A DNA stretch of 64,000 nucleotides from Pseudomonas sp. BN411 (GCF_029871235.1 NZ_SSOM01000067.1:310001-374000); one strand, 5' to 3'. Positions 10,185-19,387 are shown, numbered from the stretch's first letter. Numbers and translations: made by a program. The notes: generated by a model from the sequence alone, not told the origin.

Positions 10185-11111
10185 TCAGGCAATCGGCGGC
10201 AGCACGATCTCGTCGCTGCGAGTCACCCCTTCGGTCAGTGCCCGGCACTGATCGAGGAATTCGCGCATGGCCGCCGTCTGGTACTTCTGCCGGTGCCAGA
10301 TGAAATAGAACTGCCGGCGCAGGTCGATGCCCGGGGTTTCCACCGGCACCAGGCTGCCGCGGCGGAAGGCATCGCGCAGGGCCAGCCGCGAGATGCAGCT
10401 GATGCCGAGGCCCGATTCCACCGCGCGCTTGATCGCTTCGGTGTGCTCAAGCTCCAGGCGGACGTTCAGCGGGGTAGGGTGGTGGCGCATGGCCTGGTCG
10501 AAGGTCAGGCGGGTGCCTGAACCCTTTTCCCGTAGAATCCACGCTTCGCGGCTCAGCTCCGCCAGGCTTGCGTGACCCTTGGCAGCCAGCGGGTGCTGCG
10601 GCGCACAGAACACCACCAGCTCATCCTCCACCCAGGGCAGTACTTCGATATCCGGGTGCTGGCAGTCGCCTTCGATTAGACCCAGATCAAGTTCGTAGAG
10701 GGCGATCTGCTGGACGATATTCGCCGTGTTCTGCACATGCAGGCTCACCTGGCATTCCGGGTGGCGCTGCATGAAGGAGCCGATCAGCAGGGTGGCCAGG
10801 TAGTTGCCCACCGTGAGGGTGGCGCCAACGTCGAGGGAGCCGAAGCCGGTCTTGCCATTGAGCAGGTCCTCGATCTCGCGGGCCTGGTCCAGCAGGGCCA
10901 CCGCCTGGGGCAGCAACTGACGACCCAGGGCATTGAGGCTGAGACGCTTGCCGGCGCGATCGAACAGCTGGCACCCCGACTGCCGCTCCAGCTCCGTTAC
11001 GGAAGTGCTGGCGGCCGACTGCGACAGGGAAAGCTGCTGGGCAGCGCGGGAAACGCTCTCCTGCTGGGCGACGGCGACGAATACCTGGAGCTGACGGAGA
11101 GTAAATCGCAT
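10185..11111 (-). CDS. finR: LysR-type regulator FinR
   Basis: Transcriptional regulator of 308 residues with an N-terminal winged helix-turn-helix (residues about 3-60, SVSRAAQQLSLSQSAASTSV) and a periplasmic-binding-like effector domain. It is divergent from fpr with a 128-base spacer, exactly the arrangement of Pseudomonas FinR, which activates fpr under superoxide and sulfur stress. The identification rests on that arrangement plus the sequence. Confidence 0.9.
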   Translation of the reverse strand: MRFTLRQLQVFVAVAQQESVSRAAQQLSLSQSAASTSVTELERQSGCQLFDRAGKRLSLNALGRQLLPQAVALLDQAREIEDLLNGKTGFGSLDVGATLTVGNYLATLLIGSFMQRHPECQVSLHVQNTANIVQQIALYELDLGLIEGDCQHPDIEVLPWVEDELVVFCAPQHPLAAKGHASLAELSREAWILREKGSGTRLTFDQAMRHHPTPLNVRLELEHTEAIKRAVESGLGISCISRLALRDAFRRGSLVPVETPGIDLRRQFYFIWHRQKYQTAAMREFLDQCRALTEGVTRSDEIVLPPIA

Positions 11112-11239
11112 ATCTATATAACCGATAACCTATATCTTGATAATTCAGTTAACAGATATTGTGGTGGTCATTACAATGTCGCGCAATCGCGCCCCCTCCT
11201 GAGCGGCGCTGGCGACTTCAAATTTTCGGAGCCCCGTAA
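11112..11239. promoter_or_regulatory. finR-fpr divergent control region
   Basis: Spacer of 128 bases, strikingly AT-rich between 11112 and 11165 in a GC-rich neighbourhood, holding both promoters. Blocks such as ATAACC and GATAACC repeat here, and TAACTGAATTATC-type half sites could serve FinR, but no single operator can be fixed by eye. Confidence 0.6.
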
Positions 11240-12019
11240 ATGAGCAACATGAACTCGGAGCGCATTCTCAGCGTTCATCACTGGAACGACACGCTGTTCA
11301 GCTTCAAGTGCACCCGTGATCCGGGCCTGCGCTTCGAGAATGGCCAGTTCGTCATGATCGGCCTGCAACAGGCCAGCGGTCGTCCGCTGATGCGCGCCTA
11401 TTCCATCGCCAGCCCGAACTGGGAAGAGCATCTGGAGTTCTTCAGCATCAAGGTGCCGGATGGTCCGCTGACCTCCCAGCTGCAGCACCTGAAGGAAGGC
11501 GACGAGATCATCATCAGCAAGAAGCCCACCGGCACTCTGGTACTCGACGACCTGAACCCGGGCAAGCACCTGTACCTGCTGAGCACCGGCACCGGCCTCG
11601 CGCCCTTCATGAGCGTGATCCAGGACCCGGAAACCTACGAGCGCTTCGAGAAGGTGATCCTTGTCCACGGCGTACGCTACGTGAACGAAGTCGCCTACCG
11701 CGAGTTCATCACCGAGCATCTGCCGCAGAACGAGTTCTTCGGCGAAGCCGTCAAGGACAAGCTGATTTACTACCCCACCGTGACCCGCGAGCCGTTCGAG
11801 AACCAGGGCCGCCTGACCGACCTGATGCGCAGCGGCAAGCTGTTCGAAGACATCGGCCTGCCGCCGATCAACCCGCAGGACGACCGCGCCATGATCTGCG
11901 GTAGCCCGAGCATGCTCGACGAGACCAGCGAGGTTCTCGACAGCTTCGGCCTGAAGATCTCCCCGCGTATGCGCGAGCCGGGCGACTACCTGATCGAGCG
12001 CGCCTTCGTCGAGAAGTAA
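11240..12019 (+). CDS. fpr: Ferredoxin-NADP+ reductase Fpr
   Basis: FAD enzyme of 259 residues that exchanges electrons between NADPH and ferredoxin or flavodoxin; in pseudomonads it supports superoxide defence and iron-sulfur repair. The FAD-binding motif RAYSIASP is near residues 51-58, the NADP pyrophosphate loop is LLSTGTGLAPFMSV near 113-126, and the C-terminus ends ...ERAFVEK as in the bacterial subclass. A GGAG site is eight bases before the ATG. Expression is expected to depend on the divergent FinR. Confidence 0.96.
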   Translation: MSNMNSERILSVHHWNDTLFSFKCTRDPGLRFENGQFVMIGLQQASGRPLMRAYSIASPNWEEHLEFFSIKVPDGPLTSQLQHLKEGDEIIISKKPTGTLVLDDLNPGKHLYLLSTGTGLAPFMSVIQDPETYERFEKVILVHGVRYVNEVAYREFITEHLPQNEFFGEAVKDKLIYYPTVTREPFENQGRLTDLMRSGKLFEDIGLPPINPQDDRAMICGSPSMLDETSEVLDSFGLKISPRMREPGDYLIERAFVEK

Positions 12020-12037
12020 GCGCCATCGTTACACAGC

Positions 12038-12061
12038 AAAGCCCGCCAATTGGCGGGCTTT
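12038..12061. terminator. Bidirectional terminator between fpr and the VOC gene
   Basis: Perfect inverted repeat AAAGCCCGCCAA / TTGGCGGGCTTT with T runs on both sides. It separates two converging genes. Confidence 0.9.
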
Positions 12062-12075
12062 GTTGTTTCCGGGGA

Positions 12076-12489
12076 TCAGACCGGGGAGCTGAAACGCTGT
12101 CCGGAGATGGCCGGGTGGTAGATCGGCTGGATCTTGTTCCCGGCCGGGTCCAGCACGTGGAAGCTGTGGGCGCCGTCGCCATGGGCGAAGGGGCGGTCGA
12201 GCATGGTCACGCCCTTGGCCTTGAGGTACTGGTACCAGGCTTCCAGCTCTTCCAGGCTGTCCACCACGAAGCCGTAATGGTCCACCGCCTGCACGCCGCT
12301 CGCGGATGCGAAGGCACGGCCGAGGGACAGGTTGTCGTTGCCGCAGGTGAGGTAGACGAGGTCCTCGTTGGCGCGGTTGAGGACTTCCATGCCCAGCACG
12401 TCCACGTAGAAGCGTTCGCACTCCTCCAGATTGGGCACGACGATGGCGATATGGCGCAGGCCGTTGAGGCGGCTCGGGCGAGTGGGCAT
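12076..12489 (-). CDS. VOC-family (glyoxalase/dioxygenase superfamily) protein
   Basis: Protein of 137 residues with the paired beta-alpha-beta-beta-beta modules of the vicinal-oxygen-chelate fold. Likely metal ligands are the His of GLRHIAIVVPNLE, Glu/His positions around VDHYGFVV and the C-terminal FHVLDPAGNKIQP. The substrate is unknown; relatives include glyoxalases, extradiol dioxygenases and fosfomycin-resistance enzymes. The start at MPTRPSRL has GGAG eight bases upstream. It is divergent from a small monooxygenase gene with a 60-base AT-rich spacer, which suggests a shared regulator and a joint role in breaking down a small aromatic or electrophile. Confidence 0.8.
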   Translation of the reverse strand: MPTRPSRLNGLRHIAIVVPNLEECERFYVDVLGMEVLNRANEDLVYLTCGNDNLSLGRAFASASGVQAVDHYGFVVDSLEELEAWYQYLKAKGVTMLDRPFAHGDGAHSFHVLDPAGNKIQPIYHPAISGQRFSSPV

Positions 12490-12505
12490 TTCTTTGTCTC
12501 CGTTT

Positions 12506-12515
12506 TTGTATACAA
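12506..12515. promoter_or_regulatory. Candidate operator TTGTATACAA
   Basis: Perfect 10-base palindrome in the centre of the 60-base AT-rich spacer between the divergent VOC and ABM genes. The NGTATACN core is of the type bound by FadR-subfamily GntR regulators; no such regulator is adjacent. Confidence 0.45.
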
Positions 12516-12549
12516 TTTTTGAGAAATATAAGACAAAACGGAGTTCAAC

Positions 12550-12852
12550 GTGTACTGCCTTCTCCTCAAGACCCGCCTGCGCCCCGGCAGTCTGGACGCT
12601 TTCATGGACGCCATGCGCGTCAACGCCGCTGCATCGGTGCGCGACGAACCCGGTTGCCTGGTGTTCGATGTGCTGCAGGATCGCAGCGATCCCGATCTGG
12701 TCTGGCTCTATGAGGTCTACACCGACGAAGCCGCCTTCGAGGCGCACATGCGGACGCCGCACTTCCTCGCCAGCCGCCCGTTGGTGGAGCCGCTGATCAT
12801 TGAGCAGGACTGCATCGAAGCGGATTCCCTGGTGCTCAACCCGGCCCGCTGA
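12550..12852 (+). CDS. Antibiotic-biosynthesis-monooxygenase (ABM) domain protein
   Basis: Protein of 100 residues with the dimeric ferredoxin-like ABM fold: LLLKTRLRPGSLDAFMDAM, then EPGCLVFDVLQDRSDPDLVWLYEVYTDEAAFEAHM, close to E. coli YgiN-type quinol monooxygenases. It starts with GTG, supported by GGAG six bases upstream. Function is unproven; with the divergent VOC protein it may handle a quinone or similar reactive compound. Confidence 0.8.
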   Translation: MYCLLLKTRLRPGSLDAFMDAMRVNAAASVRDEPGCLVFDVLQDRSDPDLVWLYEVYTDEAAFEAHMRTPHFLASRPLVEPLIIEQDCIEADSLVLNPAR

Positions 12853-12866
12853 CCAGCGCCTCTTTT

Positions 12867-12932
12867 TGTAGGAGCGAGCTTGCTCGCGAACAGCTAGAGC
12901 AGGATCTTTTCGCGAGCAAGCTCGCTCCTACA
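12867..12932. repeat. REPIN: inverted pair of REP sequences (GTAGGAGCGAGCTTGCTCGC family)
   Basis: Two perfect 23-base arms (12867-12889 and 12910-12932) in inverted orientation flank a 20-base loop. The sequence is one of the well-known Pseudomonas REP families, mobilised by RAYT transposases. It sits in the 127-base gap between convergent genes and may also stop transcription from both sides. Confidence 0.9.
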
Positions 12933-12979
12933 CGTTGGGCCATGCGCCAGCTGCGACGGTTGGTGCTGCCCCGAAAAAA

Positions 12980-13672
12980 TCAGCCCCGCGCAATCTCCAG
13001 CACGCGAATTCGCCCCGGTTCGGGGTAATGCCAGCGCACGTCCACGTCCCACAGACGGGCGCCGTAGCGGCGCTCGGGTTCGGGCTTCTGGTAGGCCGGA
13101 CGCGGGTCCTGGGCCAGGCACTGCTCCACCAGCTCGGCCAGGGGTTCGCCCAGGCGCTGACCGTGTTCGCGGGCCTGGAGCAGGGCGCTTGGTTCCCACT
13201 CCACCGGAATCAGTTCCGGCGCCGCGTCGGCGATGGCGTTGAGCGCGCCTTCCTGACGGTCGGCGTAGGGAACGTAGGGTTTGATATCCACGACCGGCGT
13301 GCCGTCCAGCAGGTCGATGCCGGACAGCCAGAGACGACCGGCTTCGACCTTCTCCAGTCTCACCACCGACTGGCCAATGCCGTTGGGGCGGTGGGTGGAG
13401 CGGCTGGCGAAGACGCCAATGGACTGGTTGCCGCCCAGGCGCGGCGGGCGCACCTTCAGGCGCGGCTTGTCTTCCAGGGCCAGGTGGAACAGGAACAGCA
13501 GCCAGACATGGCTGACCTGTTCCAGCCCCGCGACGGCATCGCCGGTATCGAACGGTGGCACCAGTTCCAGCACGCCACGGGCGGCTGGCGCGAGGTGCGG
13601 CTGGCGGGGAATGGCGAATTTTTCCTTGAAGCAGGAGCGGACGTAACCGACCGGGGAAATGCTGTGCTGCAT
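12980..13672 (-). CDS. trmO: tRNA (N6-threonylcarbamoyladenosine37-N6)-methyltransferase TrmO
   Basis: Methylates t6A37 of tRNA-Thr(GGU) using S-adenosylmethionine. The protein is 230 residues with the single-sheeted beta-barrel N-terminal domain; conserved blocks include ISPVGYVRSCFKEKFAIPRQ, the segment from VWLLFLFH, STHRPNGIGQSVVRLEKV and DIKPYVPYAD. The start MQHSISPVGY is just behind the upstream small gene (one base between stop and start), so the two are co-transcribed. Older databases call it TsaA or YaeB. Confidence 0.92.
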   Translation of the reverse strand: MQHSISPVGYVRSCFKEKFAIPRQPHLAPAARGVLELVPPFDTGDAVAGLEQVSHVWLLFLFHLALEDKPRLKVRPPRLGGNQSIGVFASRSTHRPNGIGQSVVRLEKVEAGRLWLSGIDLLDGTPVVDIKPYVPYADRQEGALNAIADAAPELIPVEWEPSALLQAREHGQRLGEPLAELVEQCLAQDPRPAYQKPEPERRYGARLWDVDVRWHYPEPGRIRVLEIARG

Positions 13673-13673
13673 G

Positions 13674-13859
13674 TCAGTAGGGCACGCGGCAGCCGGCGTC
13701 GCGGAAGGGCCCACCCAGACGCTGCCAGCCATCGCCGGGCCTGGTCTGGGCGCAGGTCAGCGCACCATCCCGCTTGCTCTGCCAGATGAAGAAGGGCGCC
13801 GGCGCAGCGAAGCTCGGGGCGGCAAGGGTGAGCAGAAGAGTCAGGAGGGCGAGGCGCAT
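13674..13859 (-). CDS. Small secreted two-cysteine protein upstream of trmO
   Basis: Protein of 61 residues with a signal peptide (MRLALLTLLLTLAAPSFA, cleavage after AFA/AAP region). The mature part of about 43 residues carries two cysteines (LTCAQTR and AGCRVPY) likely to form a disulfide. In E. coli rcsF is next to trmO and Pseudomonas neighbours are sometimes labelled rcsF, but this protein is far shorter than RcsF and has no lipobox, so that name is not used here. Function unknown. Confidence 0.75.
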   Translation of the reverse strand: MRLALLTLLLTLAAPSFAAPAPFFIWQSKRDGALTCAQTRPGDGWQRLGGPFRDAGCRVPY

Positions 13860-13923
13860 GGGGTATTTCCGCTGAAGTGCGCGGCTACCCTAGCGCCGCG
13901 CCGGGCGCCGCGCAATAGACCGG

Positions 13924-14694
13924 TTACAGGTGGAAACCACCGTCGATGGGAATGACGTTGCCGGTCATGTAGGCCCCCGCCGTGCTGGCGAGGCTGATGG
14001 CCAGCGCAGCCATTTCCTCGCCCCGACCCCAGCGCTTCATCGGGATCAGCGCGGTGTCGCGGGCCATGGCCTCCGGGTCATTGGCGATGAAGCGGGTCAT
14101 CTTGCTGGGGAAGCGACCGGGAGCGATCACGTTGACATTGACGTGCTCGGCCACCAGTTCCCGCGCCAGCATCCTTGAGAGCTGGTGCAGAGCCGCCTTG
14201 CTCGGCCCGTAGGCGTAGGCCTCTTCGCCATGGGAGGTGATCCCGGCGACCGAGCCGATGTTGATCACCCGCGCCGGGCAGGCTTCGCTGCCGGCCTTGC
14301 GCAGCAGCGGCAGCAATTGCTGGATGCAGCTGAACACCGAGGTGACGTTGAGCTGCATGACCTTTTCCCAGCCCTTCACCGGATAGCTTTCCAGCGGAGC
14401 GCCCCAGGTAGTGCCGGCATTGTTCACCAGGATGTCCAGCCGTTCGATGCGCTGTGCCAGCACTTCAGCCAGCACCTTGGCGCCTTCTTCGCTGGAGAGG
14501 TCCGCGGCAAGGCCGTGGCATTCGCCAAAGGCGGAGAGTTCGGCAGCGGTTTCGTGGCAGGCCTCGGCATCACGGGCGCAGATGAAGACGCGCGCGCCGG
14601 CTTCGAGGAAGCCCTGGGCGATCATCCGACCGATTCCACGGGTACCACCGGTGACCAGGGCGGTGCGGCCCTGAAGGCTGAAATAAGGATGCAT
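13924..14694 (-). CDS. rhlG: NADPH-dependent short-chain dehydrogenase RhlG
   Basis: SDR of 256 residues, the length of P. aeruginosa RhlG, which it appears to match along most of its length. It has the cofactor motif TGGTRGIG near residues 15-22, NNAG near 90-93, and the catalytic Ser (NIGSVAGI), Tyr and Lys (YGPSK). RhlG reduces beta-ketoacyl substrates and was first linked to rhamnolipid and polyhydroxyalkanoate precursors, a role later disputed. It is a single gene with no rhl genes around it. Confidence 0.88.
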   Translation of the reverse strand: MHPYFSLQGRTALVTGGTRGIGRMIAQGFLEAGARVFICARDAEACHETAAELSAFGECHGLAADLSSEEGAKVLAEVLAQRIERLDILVNNAGTTWGAPLESYPVKGWEKVMQLNVTSVFSCIQQLLPLLRKAGSEACPARVINIGSVAGITSHGEEAYAYGPSKAALHQLSRMLARELVAEHVNVNVIAPGRFPSKMTRFIANDPEAMARDTALIPMKRWGRGEEMAALAISLASTAGAYMTGNVIPIDGGFHL

Positions 14695-14789
14695 GGCGAA
14701 CCTCGCGACTGTGCCGGGAAAGGCCCATACCCTAGCCCCGGGGTGGCCGGGGCGGGGGCATTATCGAGGTGCGGAATGCACGGGCATTG

Positions 14790-15431
14790 TCAGGCGGGGG
14801 CAGCCTGGGTGGCGGCCAGCTCGGCGTCTTTGGCCAGGGCACGGGTGTAGGCAGGGCGTTCGATGAAGCGGGCGATGTACGCCTTGATCGCCGGCACTTC
14901 CGGGATCAGCCCGAACTGGGTCGTCCAGTTCAGCGCGCTGCCCCAGAGCACGTCGGCGGCGGTGAACTGTTCGCCGAGCAGCCAGGGCCCTTGCTTGAGC
15001 TGGCCAACCAGGGTCTTCATCACGCTGTCGAAATCGCCGTAGGGCGAGCGCGCTTCCGGAATCGGCTCGCGATTCTGTACTCGGTCCACTACAGCCGGTT
15101 CGAAGCAGGAACCGTAGAACACCATCCAGCGCAGGTAGGGGCCGCGCAACGGGTCGCCCAGGGGCGGTGCCAGTTTGGCCTCAGGGTAGAGATCGGCGAG
15201 GTAGAGGTAGACCGATACCTGCTCGGTGACCACCGCGTCGCCGTGGGTGATGGTGGGGACCTTGCCCATGGGGTTGATGGCGAGGAACTCGGGTTTGCGC
15301 TGCTCGCCGAGTTTCATGTTCATCACATGCAGCTTGAAGTCCGCGCCGAGTTCTTCCAGCAGCGTCAGGGCGCCGGTGGAGCGGGTGTAGGGGCAGTGGT
15401 AGAGGGTTACCTGGCGGTTCTGGTCGGTCAT
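14790..15431 (-). CDS. Glutathione S-transferase family protein
   Basis: Protein of 213 residues: an N-terminal thioredoxin-fold domain (VTLYHCPYTRSTGALTLLEELG; NPMGKVPTI carries the cis-Pro; EQVSVYLYLAD binds the gamma-glutamyl part) and an all-helical C-terminal domain (FTAADVLWGSALNW is the N-capping motif). The substrate is unknown. There is a Cys at residue 13 and nearby Tyr/Ser that could act on glutathione. Confidence 0.88.
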   Translation of the reverse strand: MTDQNRQVTLYHCPYTRSTGALTLLEELGADFKLHVMNMKLGEQRKPEFLAINPMGKVPTITHGDAVVTEQVSVYLYLADLYPEAKLAPPLGDPLRGPYLRWMVFYGSCFEPAVVDRVQNREPIPEARSPYGDFDSVMKTLVGQLKQGPWLLGEQFTAADVLWGSALNWTTQFGLIPEVPAIKAYIARFIERPAYTRALAKDAELAATQAAPA

Positions 15432-15480
15432 TGTTGTGATTCCGCTTGGGCCATGGATGCTGCGAGTCTAGACGCAGCCT

Positions 15481-15831
15481 CTAGAGCCTGCCGTCCCGCC
15501 TCAAGCGGCGCAGAACCCAGCGGCGGTAGACCAGTGACAGGAGTGGCCTGATCAGCGGCAGCCCGACCACCCAGGCCAGCGGTGCCATCCTGGGGACCCG
15601 CGCGAACAGGAGGATGTAGGCGTCCAGTTCGCGATGGATGCGGCCGGCTTCGTCCTGGACGTGGAGTTCGGTTAGTGCGAGGTAGGGGTCAATGCCCAGG
15701 GCGCGCAACTCGGCGTCACGGCCGGTGATGTCGATCCATTCCACGCCCTCGGCGGCGCGGGGGAAGGATTCGTACCAGCGGCGGTCGGCGATGCAGCGCG
15801 GGCAGGCGCCGTCGTAGAAGACCTTGAGCAT
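15481..15831 (-). CDS. DCC-family (DUF393) thiol-disulfide oxidoreductase-like protein
   Basis: Protein of 116 residues starting MLKVFYDGACPRC; the family name comes from the conserved D-x3-C-x2-C (here DGACPRC). A hydrophobic segment near residues 85-105 follows the thioredoxin-like part. The open frame continues 13 codons upstream, but those bases belong to an intergenic Pseudomonas repeat, so the later ATG is chosen. Biochemical role not established. Confidence 0.75.
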   Translation of the reverse strand: MLKVFYDGACPRCIADRRWYESFPRAAEGVEWIDITGRDAELRALGIDPYLALTELHVQDEAGRIHRELDAYILLFARVPRMAPLAWVVGLPLIRPLLSLVYRRWVLRRLRRDGRL

Positions 15832-15845
15832 GGCGGGGCTCTGTT

Positions 15846-15879
15846 GATGGGTATCGCTGCGCTCCACCACATCCTACGA
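15846..15879. repeat. Pseudomonas intergenic REP-like repeat
   Basis: The stretch contains GGGTATCGCTGCGCTCCACC followed by ATCCTACG, a widespread Pseudomonas intergenic element. It abuts the DCC gene and creates a false N-terminal extension of it. Confidence 0.6.
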
Positions 15880-15903
15880 CCAAGAGGGCGCTTGAGTTAG
15901 CCC

Positions 15904-15932
15904 AAAAGAAAAAGCCCCGCATCAGCGGGGCT
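15904..15932 (-). terminator. rimO terminator
   Basis: Stem AGCCCCGC / GCGGGGCT with a 4-base loop (15913-15932), followed on the minus strand by a T-rich tail (15904-15912). Confidence 0.9.
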
Positions 15933-15951
15933 CTTTCATCCAACTATCGAC

Positions 15952-17274
15952 TCAGACCAGTTCGGCCCACATGTCGTACTCGTCGGCATCGACGATGCGC
16001 ACGCGCACCTTGTCGCCCGGCTTCACGCTGGTTGACTCGATGAACACGCTGCCGTCGATTTCCGGCGCGTCCGCCCAGGAACGGGCCACGGCGCCTTCGT
16101 CGTCCACTTCGTCGATCAGCACGTCCATTTCGCGGCCGATCTTCAGCTGCAGGCGGGCGGTGGAGATGGCCTGCTGGTGGGCCATGAAGCGCTCCCAGCG
16201 GTCCTGCTTCACGTCGTCCGGCACCAGTTCCAGGCCCAGGTCGTTGGCGGGGGCGCCTTCCACCGGGGAGTACTGGAAGCAACCGACGCGGTCGAGCTGG
16301 GCTTCGGTCAGCCAGTCCAGCAGGTACTGGAAGTCTTCCTCGGTCTCGCCGGGGAAGCCGACGATGAAGGTGGAGCGGATGGTCAGGTCCGGGCAGATCT
16401 CGCGCCACTTCTTGATGCGGGCCAGGGTCTTGTCCTCGAAGGCCGGGCGCTTCATGGACTTGAGCACTTTCGGGCTGGCGTGCTGGAAGGGGATGTCCAG
16501 GTACGGCAGCAGCTTGCCTTCAGCCATCAGCGGGATCACGTCGTCCACGTTGGGGTACGGGTAGACGTAGTGCAGGCGCACCCACACGCCCATGGCGGAA
16601 AGGGCTTCGCACAGTTCCAGCATGCGGGTCTTCACCGGCTGGCCGTTCCAGAAGTCGAGCTTGTACTTGAGGTCGACGCCGTAGGCGCTGGTGTCCTGGG
16701 AGATCACCAGCAGCTCCTTCACGCCGGCCTTGACCAGGCGCTCGGCCTCGGAGAGCACGTCGCCCACCGGGCGGCTGACCAGCTTGCCGCGCATGGAGGG
16801 GATGATGCAGAAGCTGCAGCTGTGGTTGCAGCCTTCGGAAATCTTCAGGTAGGCGTAGTGACGCGGGGTCAGCTTGATGCCCTGCGGCGGTACCAGGTCA
16901 ACGAAGGGATCGTGGTCGGCCTTGGGAGGAATGACTTCGTGAACGGCGTTCACCACCTGCTCGTACTGCTGCGGACCGGTCACGGCCAGCACGCTCGGGT
17001 GTACGTCGCGGATGGAATCTTCGGAAACGCCCATGCAACCGGTGACGATCACCTTGCCGTTCTCGGCGATGGCTTCACCGATGGCGTCGAGGGACTCGGC
17101 CTTGGCGCTGTCGATGAAACCGCAGGTGTTGACCACGACCACGTCGGCATCCTGGTAGGTCGGTACGATTTCGTAGCCTTCCATGCGCAGCTGGGTAAGG
17201 ATGCGTTCGGAGTCGACGGTGGCCTTCGGGCAACCCAGGCTGACGAATCCGACTTTGGGGGTGGCGGTGGACAT
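15952..17274 (-). CDS. rimO: Ribosomal protein S12 methylthiotransferase RimO
   Basis: Radical-SAM enzyme of 440 residues that methylthiolates Asp89 of ribosomal protein S12. Domains in order: UPF0004 with three auxiliary-cluster cysteines (LGCPKA, NTCGFID, TGCMGV), the radical-SAM core with [11 protein letters not shown] (CX3CX2C), and a C-terminal TRAM domain (from about residue 380) that contacts the substrate. It starts the block whose order matches PAO1 rimO-kup-cytochrome b561-virJ-mprF. Confidence 0.97.
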   Translation of the reverse strand: MSTATPKVGFVSLGCPKATVDSERILTQLRMEGYEIVPTYQDADVVVVNTCGFIDSAKAESLDAIGEAIAENGKVIVTGCMGVSEDSIRDVHPSVLAVTGPQQYEQVVNAVHEVIPPKADHDPFVDLVPPQGIKLTPRHYAYLKISEGCNHSCSFCIIPSMRGKLVSRPVGDVLSEAERLVKAGVKELLVISQDTSAYGVDLKYKLDFWNGQPVKTRMLELCEALSAMGVWVRLHYVYPYPNVDDVIPLMAEGKLLPYLDIPFQHASPKVLKSMKRPAFEDKTLARIKKWREICPDLTIRSTFIVGFPGETEEDFQYLLDWLTEAQLDRVGCFQYSPVEGAPANDLGLELVPDDVKQDRWERFMAHQQAISTARLQLKIGREMDVLIDEVDDEGAVARSWADAPEIDGSVFIESTSVKPGDKVRVRIVDADEYDMWAELV

Positions 17275-17482
17275 TGCGGCTAACCTCGATGGGCGCTCGG
17301 GAGGGCGCCTCTGATCAAAAAGTGCGCAATTCTAGCGGCAGGCGTCAGCCATTTCCACCCTCATCTGTTGTCATTTCGCAGCTAGCCTGTAGGAAGCTGG
17401 CGGAACGGATGCGGGATGCTTCTCGTTGCCAGGAAGGCTTATTAGACGATGCGCACCAACAGTCATGAGCAGGAAGGTTCAG

Positions 17483-19387
17483 ATGAGCGAAAGCGTCAGC
17501 CACTCCGCCAACCAGCATGAGGGGCATTCGACCACCGGGCTTGGCCTTCTGATAGCCGCCGCCGGGGTGGTCTACGGCGATATCGGCACCAGCCCGCTGT
17601 ACACCCTGAAGGAGGTCTTCTCCCCGCAGTACGGCGTCCAGGTCAACCACGACGGGGTTCTGGGGGTGTTGTCGCTGATCTTCTGGTCGCTGATCTGGGT
17701 GGTGTCGATCAAGTACATGCTGTTCGTGTTGCGTGCCGACAACGAAGGCGAAGGCGGCGCCATGGCGCTGACCGCCCTGGCCCAGCGCGCTTCCAGGTCC
17801 TACCCGAAGCTGAGGTCGGCGGTCGTGCTGCTCGGCCTGTTCGGTACGGCACTGTTCTACGGCGACAGCATGATCACCCCGGCGATTTCTGTGCTCTCCG
17901 CCGTCGAAGGCCTGGACCTGGCGTTCGATGGCATCAGCCACTGGGTGGTGCCGTTGTCGCTGATCGTGCTGGTGGGGTTGTTCCTGATCCAGAAGCACGG
18001 CACGGCGCGTATCGGCATTCTCTTCGGGCCGATCATGGTGCTCTGGTTCAGCGTGCTCGGTGCCCTGGGGATCTACGGCATCGTCCAGCAGCCGGAGGTG
18101 CTGAAGGCGATGAATCCCTGGTGGTGCGTGCACTTCTTCATCACCCATCCGACCGTGGGTGTGGTCATCCTCGGGGCGGTGGTGCTGGCCCTGACCGGTG
18201 CCGAGGCGCTCTACGCCGACATGGGCCACTTCGGCCGTAAACCCATCGCCCGTGCCTGGTTCTTCCTGGTGCTACCGGGGCTGGTGCTGAACTACTTCGG
18301 CCAGGGGGCGGCCATCCTCGCCGACCCCGCTGCCGCGCGTAACCCCTTCTATCTGCTGTCGCCGGGCTGGGCGCTGCTGCCCATGGTGCTGCTGGCCACC
18401 CTGGCCACGGTGATCGCGTCTCAGGCAGTGATTTCCGGCGCTTTTTCGCTGACCCACCAGGCCATGCAACTGGGCTATATCCCGCGCATGTTCGTGCAGC
18501 ACACCTCCCAGCAGGAGCAGGGTCAGATCTACATCGGTGCGGTGAACTGGGCATTGATGGTGGGCGTTGTGCTGCTGGTACTGGGATTCGAGTCCTCCGG
18601 CGCGCTGGCGTCGGCCTACGGCGTGGCGGTGACCGGCACCATGTTGATCACCACCCTGCTGGTGTCGGTGGTCATGCTGCTGCTGTGGAAAACCCCCTTG
18701 TGGCTGGCCGTGCCGGTACTGCTGGGGTTTCTCTTCGTCGATAGCCTGTTCTTCACAGCCAACGTGCCGAAGATCTTCCAGGGTGGTGCCTTCCCGGTGG
18801 TGGCCGGTACGGCACTGTTCGTCCTGATGACCACCTGGAAGCGTGGCAAGCAGATTGTGGTGGATCGCCTGGACGAAACCGCGCTGCCGCTGCCGTTGTT
18901 CATCAGCAGCATCCGTTCGCAGCCGCCGCATCGGGTGCAGGGTACGGCCGTATTCCTTACCGCCCGCACCGACGCCGTGCCCCATGCCCTGTTGCACAAC
19001 CTGTTGCATAACCAGGTGCTGCACGAGCAGGTGGTGCTGCTGACGGTGGTGAGTGAGGACACGCCGCGGATTCCGTCGGAACGGCGTTTCGAGGTGGATG
19101 CCTACGGGGATGGATTCTTCCGGGTGATCCTGCACTTCGGCTTCATCGAGGAGCCTGACGTGCCGGCAGCGCTGAAGCTCTGCCACCTCAACGAGCTGGA
19201 CTTCAGCCCGATGAGCACCACCTACTTCCTCAGCCGCGAGACAGTAATCCCCACCAAGCGCATTGGCATGGCGCGCTGGCGCGAGGCGCTATTCGCTTTT
19301 CTGCTGAAGAACGCCAACAGCAACCTGAAATACTTCAACCTGCCGCTGAACCGGGTGATCGAGCTGGGGACGCAGGTAGAGATTTGA
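17483..19387 (+). CDS. kup: Low-affinity potassium transporter Kup
   Basis: Inner-membrane K+/H+ symporter of 634 residues with twelve membrane segments in the first 440 residues ([17 protein letters not shown] is the family hallmark) and a C-terminal cytoplasmic tail. Three in-frame ATGs are available; the last (MSESVSHS) is chosen because AGGAAGG lies five bases before it. The promoter must lie in the 208 bases shared with divergent rimO. Confidence 0.96.
   Translation: MSESVSHSANQHEGHSTTGLGLLIAAAGVVYGDIGTSPLYTLKEVFSPQYGVQVNHDGVLGVLSLIFWSLIWVVSIKYMLFVLRADNEGEGGAMALTALAQRASRSYPKLRSAVVLLGLFGTALFYGDSMITPAISVLSAVEGLDLAFDGISHWVVPLSLIVLVGLFLIQKHGTARIGILFGPIMVLWFSVLGALGIYGIVQQPEVLKAMNPWWCVHFFITHPTVGVVILGAVVLALTGAEALYADMGHFGRKPIARAWFFLVLPGLVLNYFGQGAAILADPAAARNPFYLLSPGWALLPMVLLATLATVIASQAVISGAFSLTHQAMQLGYIPRMFVQHTSQQEQGQIYIGAVNWALMVGVVLLVLGFESSGALASAYGVAVTGTMLITTLLVSVVMLLLWKTPLWLAVPVLLGFLFVDSLFFTANVPKIFQGGAFPVVAGTALFVLMTTWKRGKQIVVDRLDETALPLPLFISSIRSQPPHRVQGTAVFLTARTDAVPHALLHNLLHNQVLHEQVVLLTVVSEDTPRIPSERRFEVDAYGDGFFRVILHFGFIEEPDVPAALKLCHLNELDFSPMSTTYFLSRETVIPTKRIGMARWREALFAFLLKNANSNLKYFNLPLNRVIELGTQVEI

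Noticed and set aside
15832-15870. N-terminal extension MVERSDTHQQ of the DCC protein
   Set aside because: It is the translation of a common Pseudomonas intergenic repeat, not of a conserved protein start.
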